Shown one piece after another: positions 1-10,500 of a stretch of 64,000 nucleotides of DNA. Source of the DNA: Seriola aureovittata (lineage: Eukaryota > Chordata > Actinopteri > Carangiformes > Carangidae). The stretch lies in assembly GCF_021018895.1 (NCBI RefSeq), contig NC_079368.1, positions 2,567,001-2,631,000 on the forward strand, given 5' to 3'. Each line of letters starts with the position of its first letter. Positions within the stretch are counted from its first letter, which is position 1. A model generated the notes under the pieces. It worked only from the letters and a program-made list of their open reading frames with translations, was not told the DNA's origin and did no database searches. Both the position numbers and the translations under genes were made by a program.

Positions 1-202
1 TTATGTAACAGATGTGTTTCAGCTGAAGAACAGCATAAAATTATCTGATTATATTGACACTCGTTAAGGCCCCAGATAACTAATGAAATGATATGAAAAA
101 AGTTTTGTCATTGTTCCAAAATCTAAAGTTAATGATTTTGTTATGTCAATCTATCAAACAATTATCTTGTGATCATCATGTTATTACATTGTGCAGCCAG
201 CA

Positions 203-240
203 GCTGGTTAGCTTAGCTTAGCATCAAGTCTGGAAACAGG
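203..240 (+). repeat. Short fragment of a dispersed fish repeat
   Basis: The stretch contains the word TTAGCTTAGCTTAGCATC followed by an AAGTCTGGAAACAGG-like run. I recognise this combination from memory as a very common dispersed motif in spiny-rayed fish genomes. Only about 40 bases are recognisable, and the retrotransposon relic follows directly, so the rest of the unit was probably lost or displaced. No class can be assigned. Confidence 0.5.
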
Positions 241-341
241 AAAAACAGTCAGTTGGCCCAGACTTGACTGACCCAGATCTCATCAACATGCTGTACACCC
301 CACTCTAGGCTGCAGTCTCCATCCCCGAGCTCCAGCTCACC

Positions 342-779
342 TTGGAGACTGACCCCCTCTTCTCCCAAATGGGCCCCTTCATCCGGGAGGGCTGGTCCTG
401 GACAGTCTCAGAGGAGTTGATGCCTTATTGGCAGATTAGAGAGGAGCTCTCCTGGAACGATGTCTGTGAGGCCCTGGGGCTCTGCACAGTGGTCCCCAGC
501 AGCCTGCGGGTACGTATTCTATCCATGGCGCACAAAGGTCAATTGGGCATTGTGAAGATCAAACAGTGCTGCAGGGGCCTTGTGTCGTGGCCAAGCATTG
601 ACCAGGACATTGAGTCCATGGTAAAGGACTGCATGGCCTGTCTGGTAAGGGAGGAAACCAGCTCTCCTTCACCACCACCACTACAACCAAGCACATTCAG
701 GTGGACATCTGTGGGAAGTTCCATGGCATCCCGCACCATTAGCGCTTCTTTGGATTCCCAATGCCATCACTACAGATAA
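342..779 (+). pseudogene. Gypsy integrase zinc-binding fragment (pseudogene)
   Basis: A 145-codon open frame covering the N-terminal zinc-binding part of a retrotransposon integrase. Residues 24-57 (EELMPYW to VVPSSLR) match the usual run-up. Residues 63-100 hold the zinc-binding pattern: His64, then a position (67) that is normally the second His but is Gln here, then the pair Cys97 and Cys100. Loss of the second His would prevent normal zinc binding. WPSIDQDIE at 83-91 is the typical linker. After about residue 105 the frame leaves the integrase reading frame and the tail is not homologous; the true continuation (TDNG) lies one frame over. The Met at 342 is simply the first Met in the open stretch, not a real start. 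Confidence 0.8.
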
Positions 780-1183
780 TGGCTGAGTTGCTGAGTTCGC
801 AGCCTTCCTGGGGGATAAGGGGATCACTCACTCCACACTGCCTTATTTCACCCAGATGCCAATGGAGGCGTGGAGAGGTTTAACCAGACACTGAGAATGG
901 CATCAGAGCACATCTGGCTGATGGCTTTTCCTTCTCAGCCTCACTGCTTCCTCCGCAGGATTTCTAGCACCAGTGTCTGATGAAACAGCAGTTCGACAGG
1001 AGACGGAGGGTGCGTCTGTCCAGTTTCACAGTGCTGGACTGGGTTTGGGTCCGCGGACCACATCGGAACCACAAACTGCTCTCCTTTTGGTTTGCACCGA
1101 TGCACGTCACTGACTAGATAGGAGCAGCAACTTTCCGCCTGTCTGATGGGTCACGGTGGCATGCCAGTCGACCTCAGAAGGTA

Positions 1184-1241
1184 CCCCCAACCCCCCCCCC
1201 CCCCCCAACCCCCCCCCCCCCCCCCCACCCCCCACCCCCCA
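1184..1241 (+). repeat. Poly-C tract inside the Gypsy relic
   Basis: Almost pure C interrupted by AA at 1207-1208 and single A bases. It lies between the integrase C-terminal segment and the final RPSYLKHYV segment, where pol would normally encode a short linker. The opposite strand is G-rich enough to form a quadruplex. Length is probably unstable. Confidence 0.9.
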
Positions 1242-1426
1242 CTACACGCCCTGTCACTGAGAACTGGGGCCCCATTACTGCAGATTTGGACTTTCCAGTG
1301 GAGCAGCCACAGCCCACAGCTGAACATCAAGTCGGGCAGGCTGACATCCCAGCTGAACCTGAGGCCCTGCCGGATTGAGTTCAGATACGGCCGAGCTACC
1401 TAAAACACTATGTTACATACTTCTAA

Positions 1427-4400
1427 CTTCCAATGCAGTTGGAGCGTAGCCTGTAACGTGGCAGAATAATCCGCGTGACTACATCGGTAACTGGCGGTTT
1501 ATGTCGCGGTCCATGTGTTGCTAGACATAGCATGTCGGTTTTAAACTTTTTTGTACTAAATTGTCAAATATAAACTCTACATTCTTAGTGGGAGGAGCTT
1601 TCTGTCAACAAACAATATCAAACTCCACTTTGAGGCTGTTCATCACCACCTGAAACACTAAAGTCTCCTAGAAATTATGTTCACATACCACAAAATTATT
1701 TTCCCAGTTAGGTTGAGCTGATAAATGTAATTCAGAGTGAATAAAGAGCTGCATTTATTAACCTCACATCCAGAGACCCGGCTCATGTCCAGAGTCCCAT
1801 CTGCGTTTTAGTCGACAGCAGCTCTTTGGTTCAGGTCAGTGAAAGATAGAAGACAGGAGATTGTATTTTGAGATCAGATAACCAACCAGAAAACCAACAT
1901 TTTACTAACATGTTGAGTATCAACGTGTTTGTGACTTGTCAAATAAATAAACTATATTTCCTCATTTTGTTAATAAAAAATGTTGTCCTGTATAGACAAA
2001 ACAAAGGTATTTGCTGTTGTAAATCAGTTGCATGCCCATATAAAAAATAATCTGTTGGAGACAGGGTTGTGTCTGGTGGTCAATAGATTCAGGAGGACTC
2101 ACTTACAGGTACTATCGCCAGTAGTTGAAGCAATAATTCACACTAAAGACTGACAAGCCAATCACTGTCAGAGGCTCCAACATATACCCACATACAGTAC
2201 ATGCAGCACATGGTTGCATAAGATCCGTCAGCTGCAGCACACCGCAACCCATCATGCATCATGATTCCCTGTGATAGGAAGCTTATCTGTTGGCTGTGGA
2301 AGCAGTCACTAAGTTGTCTGATAATTACAACCTGAGTGCTTTTAAATGAAAATGTGCTGGGGTGTCGAATAATCACTTTCAAGTAGTTTACTTAAAAAAA
2401 ACAATGTCAACAGTGTCATTATCCCAGCTCAAGGATTATTATTTACAGAGCAGCACTAGTGCCCATTCAGTTCATTCATAGCGGCCCGTTCGCACACTTG
2501 TATGTTGTTGATCGTAGCAGTGAAAGCGAACTGAGATGTTGCCCTGTAAACAACCGGGTCAATGATGTTTACCTTTGTTGATCTGATTCAGTGGGTGTGT
2601 GACGGTGTGAGACTGACATCACAGTCAGTGCTGCAGCTTCAAACACTTTCACTTGATGAAATGACTATGGTGGTCTGTCACTATCACACACTGACAGAAT
2701 ACTTTACTCTTAATTTACACAGCTAATTAGCACCCATAGACAACAGAATGAAGCCCCCCCTCAACCCTGTAAACCTGTTTTAACCTTAATGACTCAGTGG
2801 AGCGCAGTCCTCCCCCAAGACCAATCAAGCCTACATACTCCCTTAATAGAGAAATATGAGCAAAAAGGAAGTAGTCTGATCACATTAATGATTTAACTCT
2901 ATAAATATGTCTGATTGTTTACTTTGACATTTTTTCCTGAGAAATTGACAAAAATGTCTGACGCTTTAACTGGATCTGCACCAAACATAATGGTCTCTTC
3001 TCTGACCTATGACTAGGGTTGCCACCTATAAAAAATAAGGGACCCCTCTCTCTGTGTAATCCTACACAGACAAACAGGCTCAGGTGAGAACAAATCTCCG
3101 TGGCGGAGGTAACTACTTGGTTGGATGGTTCAAGTTGCCTTGAATTGTTCAATGTGAAATATGTTACTTTTGATAGTCGTGTCCCAAAAGATACAGAGAG
3201 TTAAGTTTTGTCAGCATCATCATATGATCAGAGGTGTAGTGCTATTTGTTTAAGTAGTGGAGAGCACCTATGGCGCTCGGTTGCAGCTCATTGGTTAGGT
3301 AACCACTGCTCCTACGGTGACAGGTTTACATCGCTCAGTCGACTGACCGATGGAGTAGGTTGTAATTTAGCATTAGGCGAATGAACACAAGTAGTTTGTG
3401 TTTTGAATCATTTGTTAAGCAAATGAAGCCACATTGGAAACATCCATTCAGAGGAAAAGCTGCGGTGCAGGAAGAAGTCAAGCTAAGCTAACAGGCTAGG
3501 CTATGAAAACGTAGCTAAGCTAGCAGGACAAGCTAACTCTGTCATGTTTCTGTGTAAATGAATCACAGATAATGAAACTGTCAGAAGAGTGAAAGATGAA
3601 TGAAAGGATGTTTTCTGTCTTTTCATCTAATTAACGCTTTAATTCACTGTAGCAACCACAAACTTTTAAGGTGGAATTTTTTCTTGTGTATTGTCAATGC
3701 ATGATTGTCATTTGGAAATCAATCAATACACCTTAAGTGTCAACATGACAACTCTGATAATTCCATTTCTTTTTTTTTTAGCTCTCTACATAACATACAC
3801 TTGAGTGATGATCGGATCTTCCAGCTCTTAAAAATATATATACATTTCAACTGGATTATGTGACCTGTGAATATTTCATTTCATCACTTGGAGAAAAACG
3901 TAGCGTGGTTCTGGTTCCAGTCTGGAAGCACTGCACCTATGAATATAATGTTGTAATATTCCAGTTGTTTCAAAGTCTCCTGCATCCCTGCCACATGTTT
4001 CTGGACCAGGGGTTCATTGTGGTTATTAACCGTAACCAATTTTCTTGTAAACTTGCTCTGTTTGTACATAGTGTTAACTCAGTGTGTGTCCCTGAGGTCT
4101 GACAAACATACTGAACTGGTTACAAAGCCAATTTCTTTTTATATTTTGAAAAATACATAGTTCACATATATTTTTACCAGTAAAAGCTAAAGCTGCTGTT
4201 GTTAGCTTTTTGCTGCATATCTACCGCCACTTGTAGATCAGTGGAGCATGTATGTGTGCGAGAAAAACATCATGGGGACCCACTCATAAAAAAACCTGGT
4301 CTATAGTGCTACTAACAGTCGAAAGCTCCGCGGGGAACCATTAAGTAGAAACACTTAGAATTGAACCTCAAGATTCATCATATGTGAAATAACTGTGCAT

Positions 4401-4587
4401 AAAGTGTGATGAGTCACGCCGTCACAGCGGGCGGCCTGACGCTCAACAAACACATGAAAAGACCAAAACCAACATCTTGGTACTGAACCAGTACTTCACT
4501 ACTTGTTAAGTAAACAATAATAACGTGTAGTGGCAGCAGCAGGTACAGGTGAAGCGACAGACGTGTGGATAAAACACACCATGACTG
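1427..4587. other. No gene seen; AT-rich spacer
   Basis: No coding frame of note, no long simple repeat and no repeat family I could match elsewhere in the window. The words AGCTAAGCTAAC and GCTAAGCTAGCAGG near 3480-3530 are of the kind often seen in fish repeats but are too short to classify. A GGGTTGCCACC word at 3015 resembles some hAT ends, but no partner end was found. Confidence 0.6.
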
Positions 4588-4757
4588 GGGCGTCGTGTAG
4601 CGTAGTGGTTTAAGCAGGCGCCCCATGTGTAGAGGCTACAGTCCTCGCTGCAGTCGGCCCCGGTTCGAATCCCGCATCGGACGGCCTTTCGCTGCATGTC
4701 ATTCCCCCTCTCTCTGTTTCCTGTCACTCTCCACTGTGCTGTCCATTAAAGGCATAA
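4588..4757 (+). mobile_element. tRNA-derived SINE, copy 1
   Basis: The head carries RNA polymerase III internal promoter boxes: an A box (TAGCGTAGTGG, 4598-4608) and a near-perfect B box (GGTTCGAATCC, 4662-4672). The body shares GTCCTCGCTGCAGT with copy 2 near 49.9 kb. The tail has TTTCGCTGCATGTCATTCC, a CT-rich run and a terminal ATTAAAGGCATAA. This head-body-tail layout is that of a tRNA-derived SINE common in percomorph fish. ATGAC occurs on both flanks (4581-4585 and 4757-4761), perhaps a short target-site duplication. It is not a working tRNA gene: the anticodon arm and acceptor stem do not fold as one. Confidence 0.85.
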
Positions 4758-4765
4758 TGACCAGA

Positions 4766-5439
4766 AGTCAGTATGTAAAGCAGCCTCCATTGTTTTTTAC
4801 TGTGGTATCGAATTTGGTATCAAGAATGTTGGGATTTCAATGCTGTTGGTACAGACTGCCTAAATCCTGGTATGGTGGCGTCCCTACTAACAATGTGAAA
4901 GACTAACCGTGAAGAAACAGGCTCATGTTTCCCATACGGCTGTTTTGAACTTTTGTCCACTTGGTTCCTCCTGAAGAGAGAGACAACAAACCTGAGTCCA
5001 CAAGTTCCCATGGTCAGTGGTTAGTCATTATTTTATCATCATGAGGATATGAGTAAATGTGTTTCTCCTGATGAGACTCTCTGGTTCAAACCTGCTCCAA
5101 AAACTTTGTCCATTTACTCAGAGTCCATCAGTAAACATGACCAGACCAAACCAAACCCTCGAGACCATGTAAAGGAGATTTATTAAACACAAAGACCAAA
5201 CAGTTCAGCTTTGTAAAAAAAAAAAAAATCTCATATTAAACAGCTGATTAGGATCGCAGGCCATCCAATCTGCATTTTATTCACTGAACAATCGAAACCA
5301 CATTTCTGGGCTTTGTCACTGAAGTGCATGTGTCAGCATGAGTCAGAGTGCACTGAGAGCCAGCTCTCCAGAGCAGATAGGAACCACTTAGTCGCTTCTA
5401 GGACCCCCTTCTTCCATAAATGCCCTGCCACTGTAGTTT
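4766..5439. other. No gene seen
   Basis: Unique-looking sequence with an A14 run at 5215-5228. No open frame with family resemblance and no repeat partner found in the window. Confidence 0.6.
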
Positions 5440-6120
5440 GTGCTGTCCCTGCTCAGGAGCCTGTTTAGGGATTCAGATACAACACACAAAGATTATAGCA
5501 AGGCCTCTTATCCTCTGCTTGTCAGCAGCTGAGTGACATGAGCTGTTAACTTTCTATTTTAAGGATCTGGCTCGAGCGTTCTCGTCAAAAGGAGCCCCTG
5601 AAAAACAGAAGTGATTTTGTAGTTTTCTTTGTTCTCCGGGGGTAAATCCTCTCTTTTCCCTGCATTTGTCTTTTCAAGAGGAAGGCTGAGCTCAGCTTTC
5701 AAAGCAATCATAGAGGACCTATCTCCCATTCAGCAGCTAAACAGTGCTCAGACATCTATGCAAGAGATGACAGCTCTCCTCTATTTGCAGATGGAGAACA
5801 TTGCATTAATTGTGTCGGGGCCCTGTAAAAGCTAACAGATTGCAGGCCTTTGCATACATTTTAACGGTAAGCAGCCGATGTCGTGATGACATGCGAAATG
5901 ACACCCAGAGCCGCACGTCAGCTTCTACCTCGACATGCCCGCACCTCTATGGGAAGCTCGAGCCGGGATGTAAATGTCATGGGACAGAGACACAATGGCT
6001 GCGTCTTTCAGCAGCGTCTGCTTATTGATAACAATCTAAAGAAAGGGACAGAGGAGCCCCGGAGTCAGGTCTGAGCCGGGAAATCACACCCATCATCACC
6101 ATGGACAGAGAGGGAGGAGA
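5440..6120. other. Candidate conserved noncoding block
   Basis: A repeat-free block of balanced composition, more GC-rich than its surroundings, including GGGGCCCTG near 5818 and CpG-bearing sequence at 5880-5990. Short open frames of 60-72 codons overlap it on the plus strand but have no recognisable family and no splice context. The texture (no simple repeats, no transposon words) is what one sees in conserved noncoding elements, but this is inference only. Confidence 0.3.
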
Positions 6121-8993
6121 AGTTCGTGTGGCAGCATTCGGTCAGAAAAGAAACACTGGAACAATGACATCATGTGCCTGTGATGAGCCAGTGACGCCTG
6201 TTCTTCCTTTATGGAAACATCTTCTGCTCTTCAATCCACAAGGACCTGATACGGTGGTTGTAGTATATAATTCTTTTGTTTTTAAGACGTGACGGATTAA
6301 ATGCATCGTGATTCGTTGAAATTCGGGTGAGGAAGGCAAAATGGCGACCTGAGCGATACTGAAACAGATTACAGCAGTAAAACAACAAACACAACAACTT
6401 AGAAGATTCAGGCACTGACTTGTTAATCTGCTATCACTGTCTTCACCCTAATGTTCATCAGCATTTAAAAAAAATCAACAAACTTGAAGTGAGCATGTGC
6501 TTGTTTTTCCAGCCATATACAACTTGAAAGGCAAAGTCAACCATTTACAATAAAACTCAAAGGTTTAAGCTCTTAAATGGTTTTGATTTCATGTTTCTGC
6601 TCCAGAGGCAGAAATGAAGGTTTTGTGAACAAGAGAAGAAGAGTTTTTCAGAAAGTCCTCAGGTTTAAACAATGGGCTGTTTAGAGGGGACCTTAGGTCT
6701 TAATGGGTTAAAGTTATGAGGCTAAACATTTTTCTTCATCTCATGGAGGATATTGTTTCAGCAATGAAACACTGACCGGCTTCACGTGTCACTAGCCGTG
6801 TTTCCATCGCAGTTTTGCAGAAAAAAGAAGCGATTTTTTAAGAAAAGTCAACAAAATACAATAGTGAATGGTCCGTGTTTCCATTAAGTGATTGGGAAGA
6901 GGGTTAGGGTTAGGGTTGGGAGATAATAGTCTGCAATGTTTTTGGATGTCATGTGACTAAAATGCAGAAAAAGTGTTTCAATTGCACCTTGGTGAAATAT
7001 TGCCTCAAGCATGTTAACAGATACACCTGTACCTGCTCCTATTCATTTCTGTCATGGCTGCTCTGGGAGCTGGATATACATACCAACAAATCAGAATCTG
7101 ATCGTCTGATGCCCGTATCAGCAATATGATATCGTCTGTCTAAAATTACTGATGAAAAAAAATCTGTTTCACGATGTGACCTCACTGCGGTTGAGGGGGC
7201 TCAACAGCAGCCGACCAGGTTAAGCCAGAGCTGGATTGGTCCAGGTTTGAATGGAGCCCAGGCCCTTTGCCGCCTGTCGCCTTCTCCCGTCTCTCGCTCT
7301 GTTTCTGCTTCTCAAACTTTCTCCCCTTTCAGAAACCCCACAACCTCTGTCAATCATTAATGACAGGGGAAGCAACCAATAAAAAAAAAGGATCCATGTT
7401 GAATTGTTTTTGAAATAAAGGTCAGCAAACTCTTCTTTCTTTATTTTTCCTCCATCATTCAATTTAGAATCTCTGACGTGACTGGATGGAGTTTTACACA
7501 ACTGTCCAGTGTTAATACTAGAGTCCTCGCTTTCTCCTGTCTGTGTTAAATGTTATTTATAGCAACGTCACACTTCCTGGGCTGGAATAAAAACATGAAC
7601 ATGAATGTATATTAGTAGACAGATTATCTTGTCGGTGACGGCGTGTTCAGAAGACGAACACACGAGGACCGGGAACTTAGGGAAGTCTCCCCCGGCAGCA
7701 ATTTGAAGGGTGTTATGAGCTCCATGCATCTACGCTGCATAGTCATGAAGCCTGCATTACACACTGGTTAACACATTGTGCTCCACGGCTTCCTCTCTTT
7801 GTCCTGCGTGGTGAGACACAATGGAGCGAGGCGGTGAATGCGGCGTGGAGGCTTAAATGCCACATCAGGAAGCAGCCTTGTGAATCCTCATGAAAGGAGA
7901 GCAATAAAATCTTGTGATATTTAATACTTTCCCCACAAAACCTTTTCTCTGCAGGAGCTCAGCTTTATTCAGGTATTGAATTGATTAACAATGTGTTGTT
8001 AGAATACAATAAGATGTGATAGATAGTGCCACAGCCGGTTGTATTCACTGCCAGTCAGACATATACCTGCACAAGGCCATAAGATGAGCCTGAGCTGCAT
8101 TCTGCTACTCTCTCTCTCTCTCTCTCTGTGGGAACTTGGCTGAAAATCTATTTTAATGTTTCAACACTCTTCCCACTTATGTTTATTTCATTGATTTATG
8201 CAGACAGGCTTCATCCACAAATCAAAATGACCTGTGTTCACCATGGAAATTAGCTTTATTGTCAGTTGTACATATTCAATGTGTTGTACGCTCCCGGGTT
8301 AATAACTGTCACGCCTGTCCTGGTCCAGATCTAATCTGCCTATTGGCAGCAATTTGACTTCTGAGATCAGAATGTCCGCACGCATCCGGAGCCACGACTG
8401 TTTCAGGTTAAAAGAACGACAAGTGAATTCAGAGGAGTCACAGGAAAATGGAACGTCGCATTTATCTTCCACTACTTGAAATATATTTGTGGGGAATGTT
8501 CACGTCAGTCTCAAGTATTTTCTGCTATATGTATGTAGATAAGCTGCACAGCTAATAAAACTCAGCAGCTCTGATTTGAATACAGTTTACGCAGCGGTTG
8601 GCTCTGCTGTAGTCTCCTGACAGTGAAAATTAACCAGGTCTGAGATGACGGCACACGTTTGGCCCGTTTAAGTCAGAGAACCATCAAAACTGAAAATGTG
8701 TCCAGCTGGAAAAACTGCAGCTATTTTCACATTACACATATTCTCTCCTTCACAGATTTATATTATCAAGTCAATCAGTTTTACAGCTGGGAAAACAATA
8801 ATTCAATGACCTGCTCTCCTACAGCAAATCAGCATCCGTCCTGTAATAGTACAGTAGACACAGAGTTTACCGACGCCTGCTGCTGCTGCAGTGAAACACA
8901 TAAGACAAAAACATGCTCTTATTTTCTTATTTTTCACAAAAAAATAAATTATTATGTAAGAAATTAGTAAAAAGCAAATAATTTAACATCACG
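6121..8993. other. No gene seen; scattered low-complexity
   Basis: No gene. At 6790-6895 the phrase GTGTTTCCAT occurs twice (6795 and 6872), a word shared with the possible MITE at 38.8-39.0 kb. A (CT)10 run lies at 8108-8127. The rest is AT-rich and unremarkable. Confidence 0.55.
6901..6920 (+). repeat. Short telomere-like repeat
   Basis: GGGTTA repeated twice, then GGGTTGGG. It is too short to be a telomere or a fusion scar, and it sits next to the GTGTTTCCAT repeat words, so it is probably chance or part of a dispersed repeat. Confidence 0.7.
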
Positions 8994-9180
8994 TAGGGCC
9001 GAGCAATTAATTAAAGTATCATCTAAATCTCAACATGCTCCAGTGTAATATCCAAATCACAGCGAGCTGCAATTTTGTAATAAAGGTAAAATGTGTGACA
9101 ACAGATGAATGAATCATTGTGGTGCTACAAAGACGCCCCTGGCCTACAGATCATATTCTCCAGACGTAAAGGAACATGTT
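8994..9180 (+). mobile_element. hAT-like element fragment, family A copy 1
   Basis: It begins TAGGGCCGAGCAATTAATT, a degenerate form of the TAGGGCTG-type end of many fish hAT elements. It then runs through TCCAAATCACAG, TAAAGGTAAAATGTGTGACA and ACAGATGAATGAATCATTGTGG. All of these occur in the same order on the minus strand of the element at 42535-42847, which identifies the family. The far end is missing here: similarity stops near 9180. No transposase is encoded. Confidence 0.65.
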
Positions 9181-9616
9181 TGTTTGGCATTGAGCCGTAG
9201 CAAAGAAAGTGTTTATTGTAAGTTAGACAGTGTATGAGATTTTTGACCTCACCAAATAGACCTGCAGAGCGTTTGTTCCTTTTTTGAAACACAATTTATT
9301 CTACAACATGAAATACATCAGTAAATACCCCAGTCCTGATTCCTTTCAGCTTTTGCATCTCTTAAAAAAGGCCGGTTGCTAACAAGTGTCTGAATGAGAA
9401 GTTAAGCAGAAGTTAAACATCATCACAGAGAACATGGAAACTCATCTACTCACCAGTCCACCTGCACAGCCTGGTTGTGTTTATACTATATATACTATAT
9501 ACGCGCTTACAAACTGTTACTAACTTTGTAAGAGGAAAGACGTCGGGGCTCAATCAAACCACAAGTTGAAGTTTAGTGATGTTGATGTCGTGTGACGAAC
9601 ATTAGCTTTTCACTTC

Positions 9617-9830
9617 TACTGGTTGTATTTAGGCTTCTAACATCATAAAGTGGTGTTCATTAGTGAAGATGATCCTGCTGAACAAAACCTGTCAGTATTA
9701 TAAACTGTTGTTTGTCACATAGTTTCATTTCTGTAACAATCCAAAAGACAACGGAACAATCCCATTGTGTTTTTATGGAGGGAACCAAGGTGATGCTAAC
9801 TAACAAAAATACATCATCTGTGCAGCACTG
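9617..9830 (-). repeat. Dispersed repeat, family B copy 1
   Basis: Reading the minus strand, this segment follows the plus strand at 28995-29213 almost base for base: GATGTATTTTTGTTAGTTAG, then a TTCCGTTGT.TTTTGGATT block, then AACAGTTTATAATACTGACA, then TGAACACCACTTTATGATGT, ending in GAAGCCTAAATACAA. The two copies are about 19 kb apart in inverted orientation. No coding capacity and no clear inverted ends, so the class is unknown. Confidence 0.8.
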
Positions 9831-9835
9831 TACGT

Positions 9836-10349
9836 CACCACATCAACTCTCATGGAGCAGATGTGAAAACCTGACACAGAGTTCTTATGTCCTCTGTACA
9901 TGGACTGTAGCTACATATGCTTCACTACACCGGTGAAGTGACAGAGCTGTAAGTGAGGTGGACAAAATATTAGAAACACCTCTCATATAACATGGTACGA
10001 GTCAACAGTACAATAAACTACAGCCTCTTTTCTTTCAGCTGTCTCCTGACTGATGTTACAGATGTTTGTGCAGCATATGTACAATAAAAAAATGAATGAA
10101 AATCTTCTCAATATGTATATAGATATCTGTAAATCAACACTTTGTGCACTGAATGAAAGGGAAGTCTGATGTGATAAATAATAATGAAACAATGAAAAGT
10201 ATATTAATGATACCTATTATGTGTTTAGCACAGTAACATAATACACACACACACACACACACCAAAGATACACTGATAGTCACGTCTGACTTGTGTTAGA
10301 AAAAAGAAAAACCTAGAGCTTAGTCCCATATTATATATATCCTTATATT
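9836..10349. other. No gene seen; (AC)10 microsatellite
   Basis: AT-rich spacer holding an (AC)10 run at 10243-10262. Nothing else was recognised. Confidence 0.7.
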
Positions 10350-10500
10350 TTATATTTTCCTCAAGTGTTGACCCAAGATATATTTGTGGTTTTAAGAACC
10401 AAAAACTAACTCAATGTAGTTTTACCTCTCTCAAGCTTCTCTCTGCGGCTCTAGTAACAACAGGTCGGTGAGCCAATCAGAAGAGAGGAGGCTCTAAACC
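10350..10500 (+). repeat. Dispersed repeat, family C copy 1
   Basis: Shares TATATTTTCCT, GGTTTTAAGAACCAAAAAC, TGTAGTTTTAC.TCTC, AGGCTTCTCTCTG-like and AACAGGTC.GTGA.CCAATC words, in order, with the minus strand of 21290-21480. The copies are 11 kb apart and inverted. The unit may continue to about 10860, where GACCTTTAAAGGAACA gives a typical fish-repeat ending, but only the first part has a partner in this window. Confidence 0.75.

Larger units (their letters stand above)
300..1426 (+). mobile_element. Decayed Ty3/Gypsy retrotransposon, integrase end of pol
   Basis: Remnant of the 3' end of a Ty3/Gypsy-type pol. In order one sees the run-up to integrase, the integrase zinc-binding region (about 500-645), a core fragment with a TDNG motif at 772-783 and an NGGVERFNQ motif from 861, a segment around 980-1075 beginning KQQFDRRRR that resembles the integrase C-terminal region, and a final segment reading RPSYLKHYV that stops at 1424-1426. 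These parts lie in three different frames (342 frame, 769 frame, 861 frame, 980 and 1388 frame), with an in-frame TGA at 784-786, so the gene is dead. The spacing between the zinc-finger cysteines and TDNG is far shorter than in an intact integrase, pointing to an internal deletion that removed the first catalytic Asp. No reverse transcriptase, RNase H or gag is visible upstream. I could not identify LTRs, but no LTR search was possible. Confidence 0.85.

Noticed and set aside
3008..3060. hAT end suggested by TAGGGTTGCCACC
   Set aside because: No matching inverted end was found downstream or upstream.
4598..4672. Functional tRNA gene
   Set aside because: The A and B boxes are good but the remainder does not fold into a cloverleaf and is followed by a SINE tail.
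6901..6920. Interstitial telomere or chromosome fusion point
   Set aside because: Only about three GGGTTA-type units, within ordinary repeat-like sequence.
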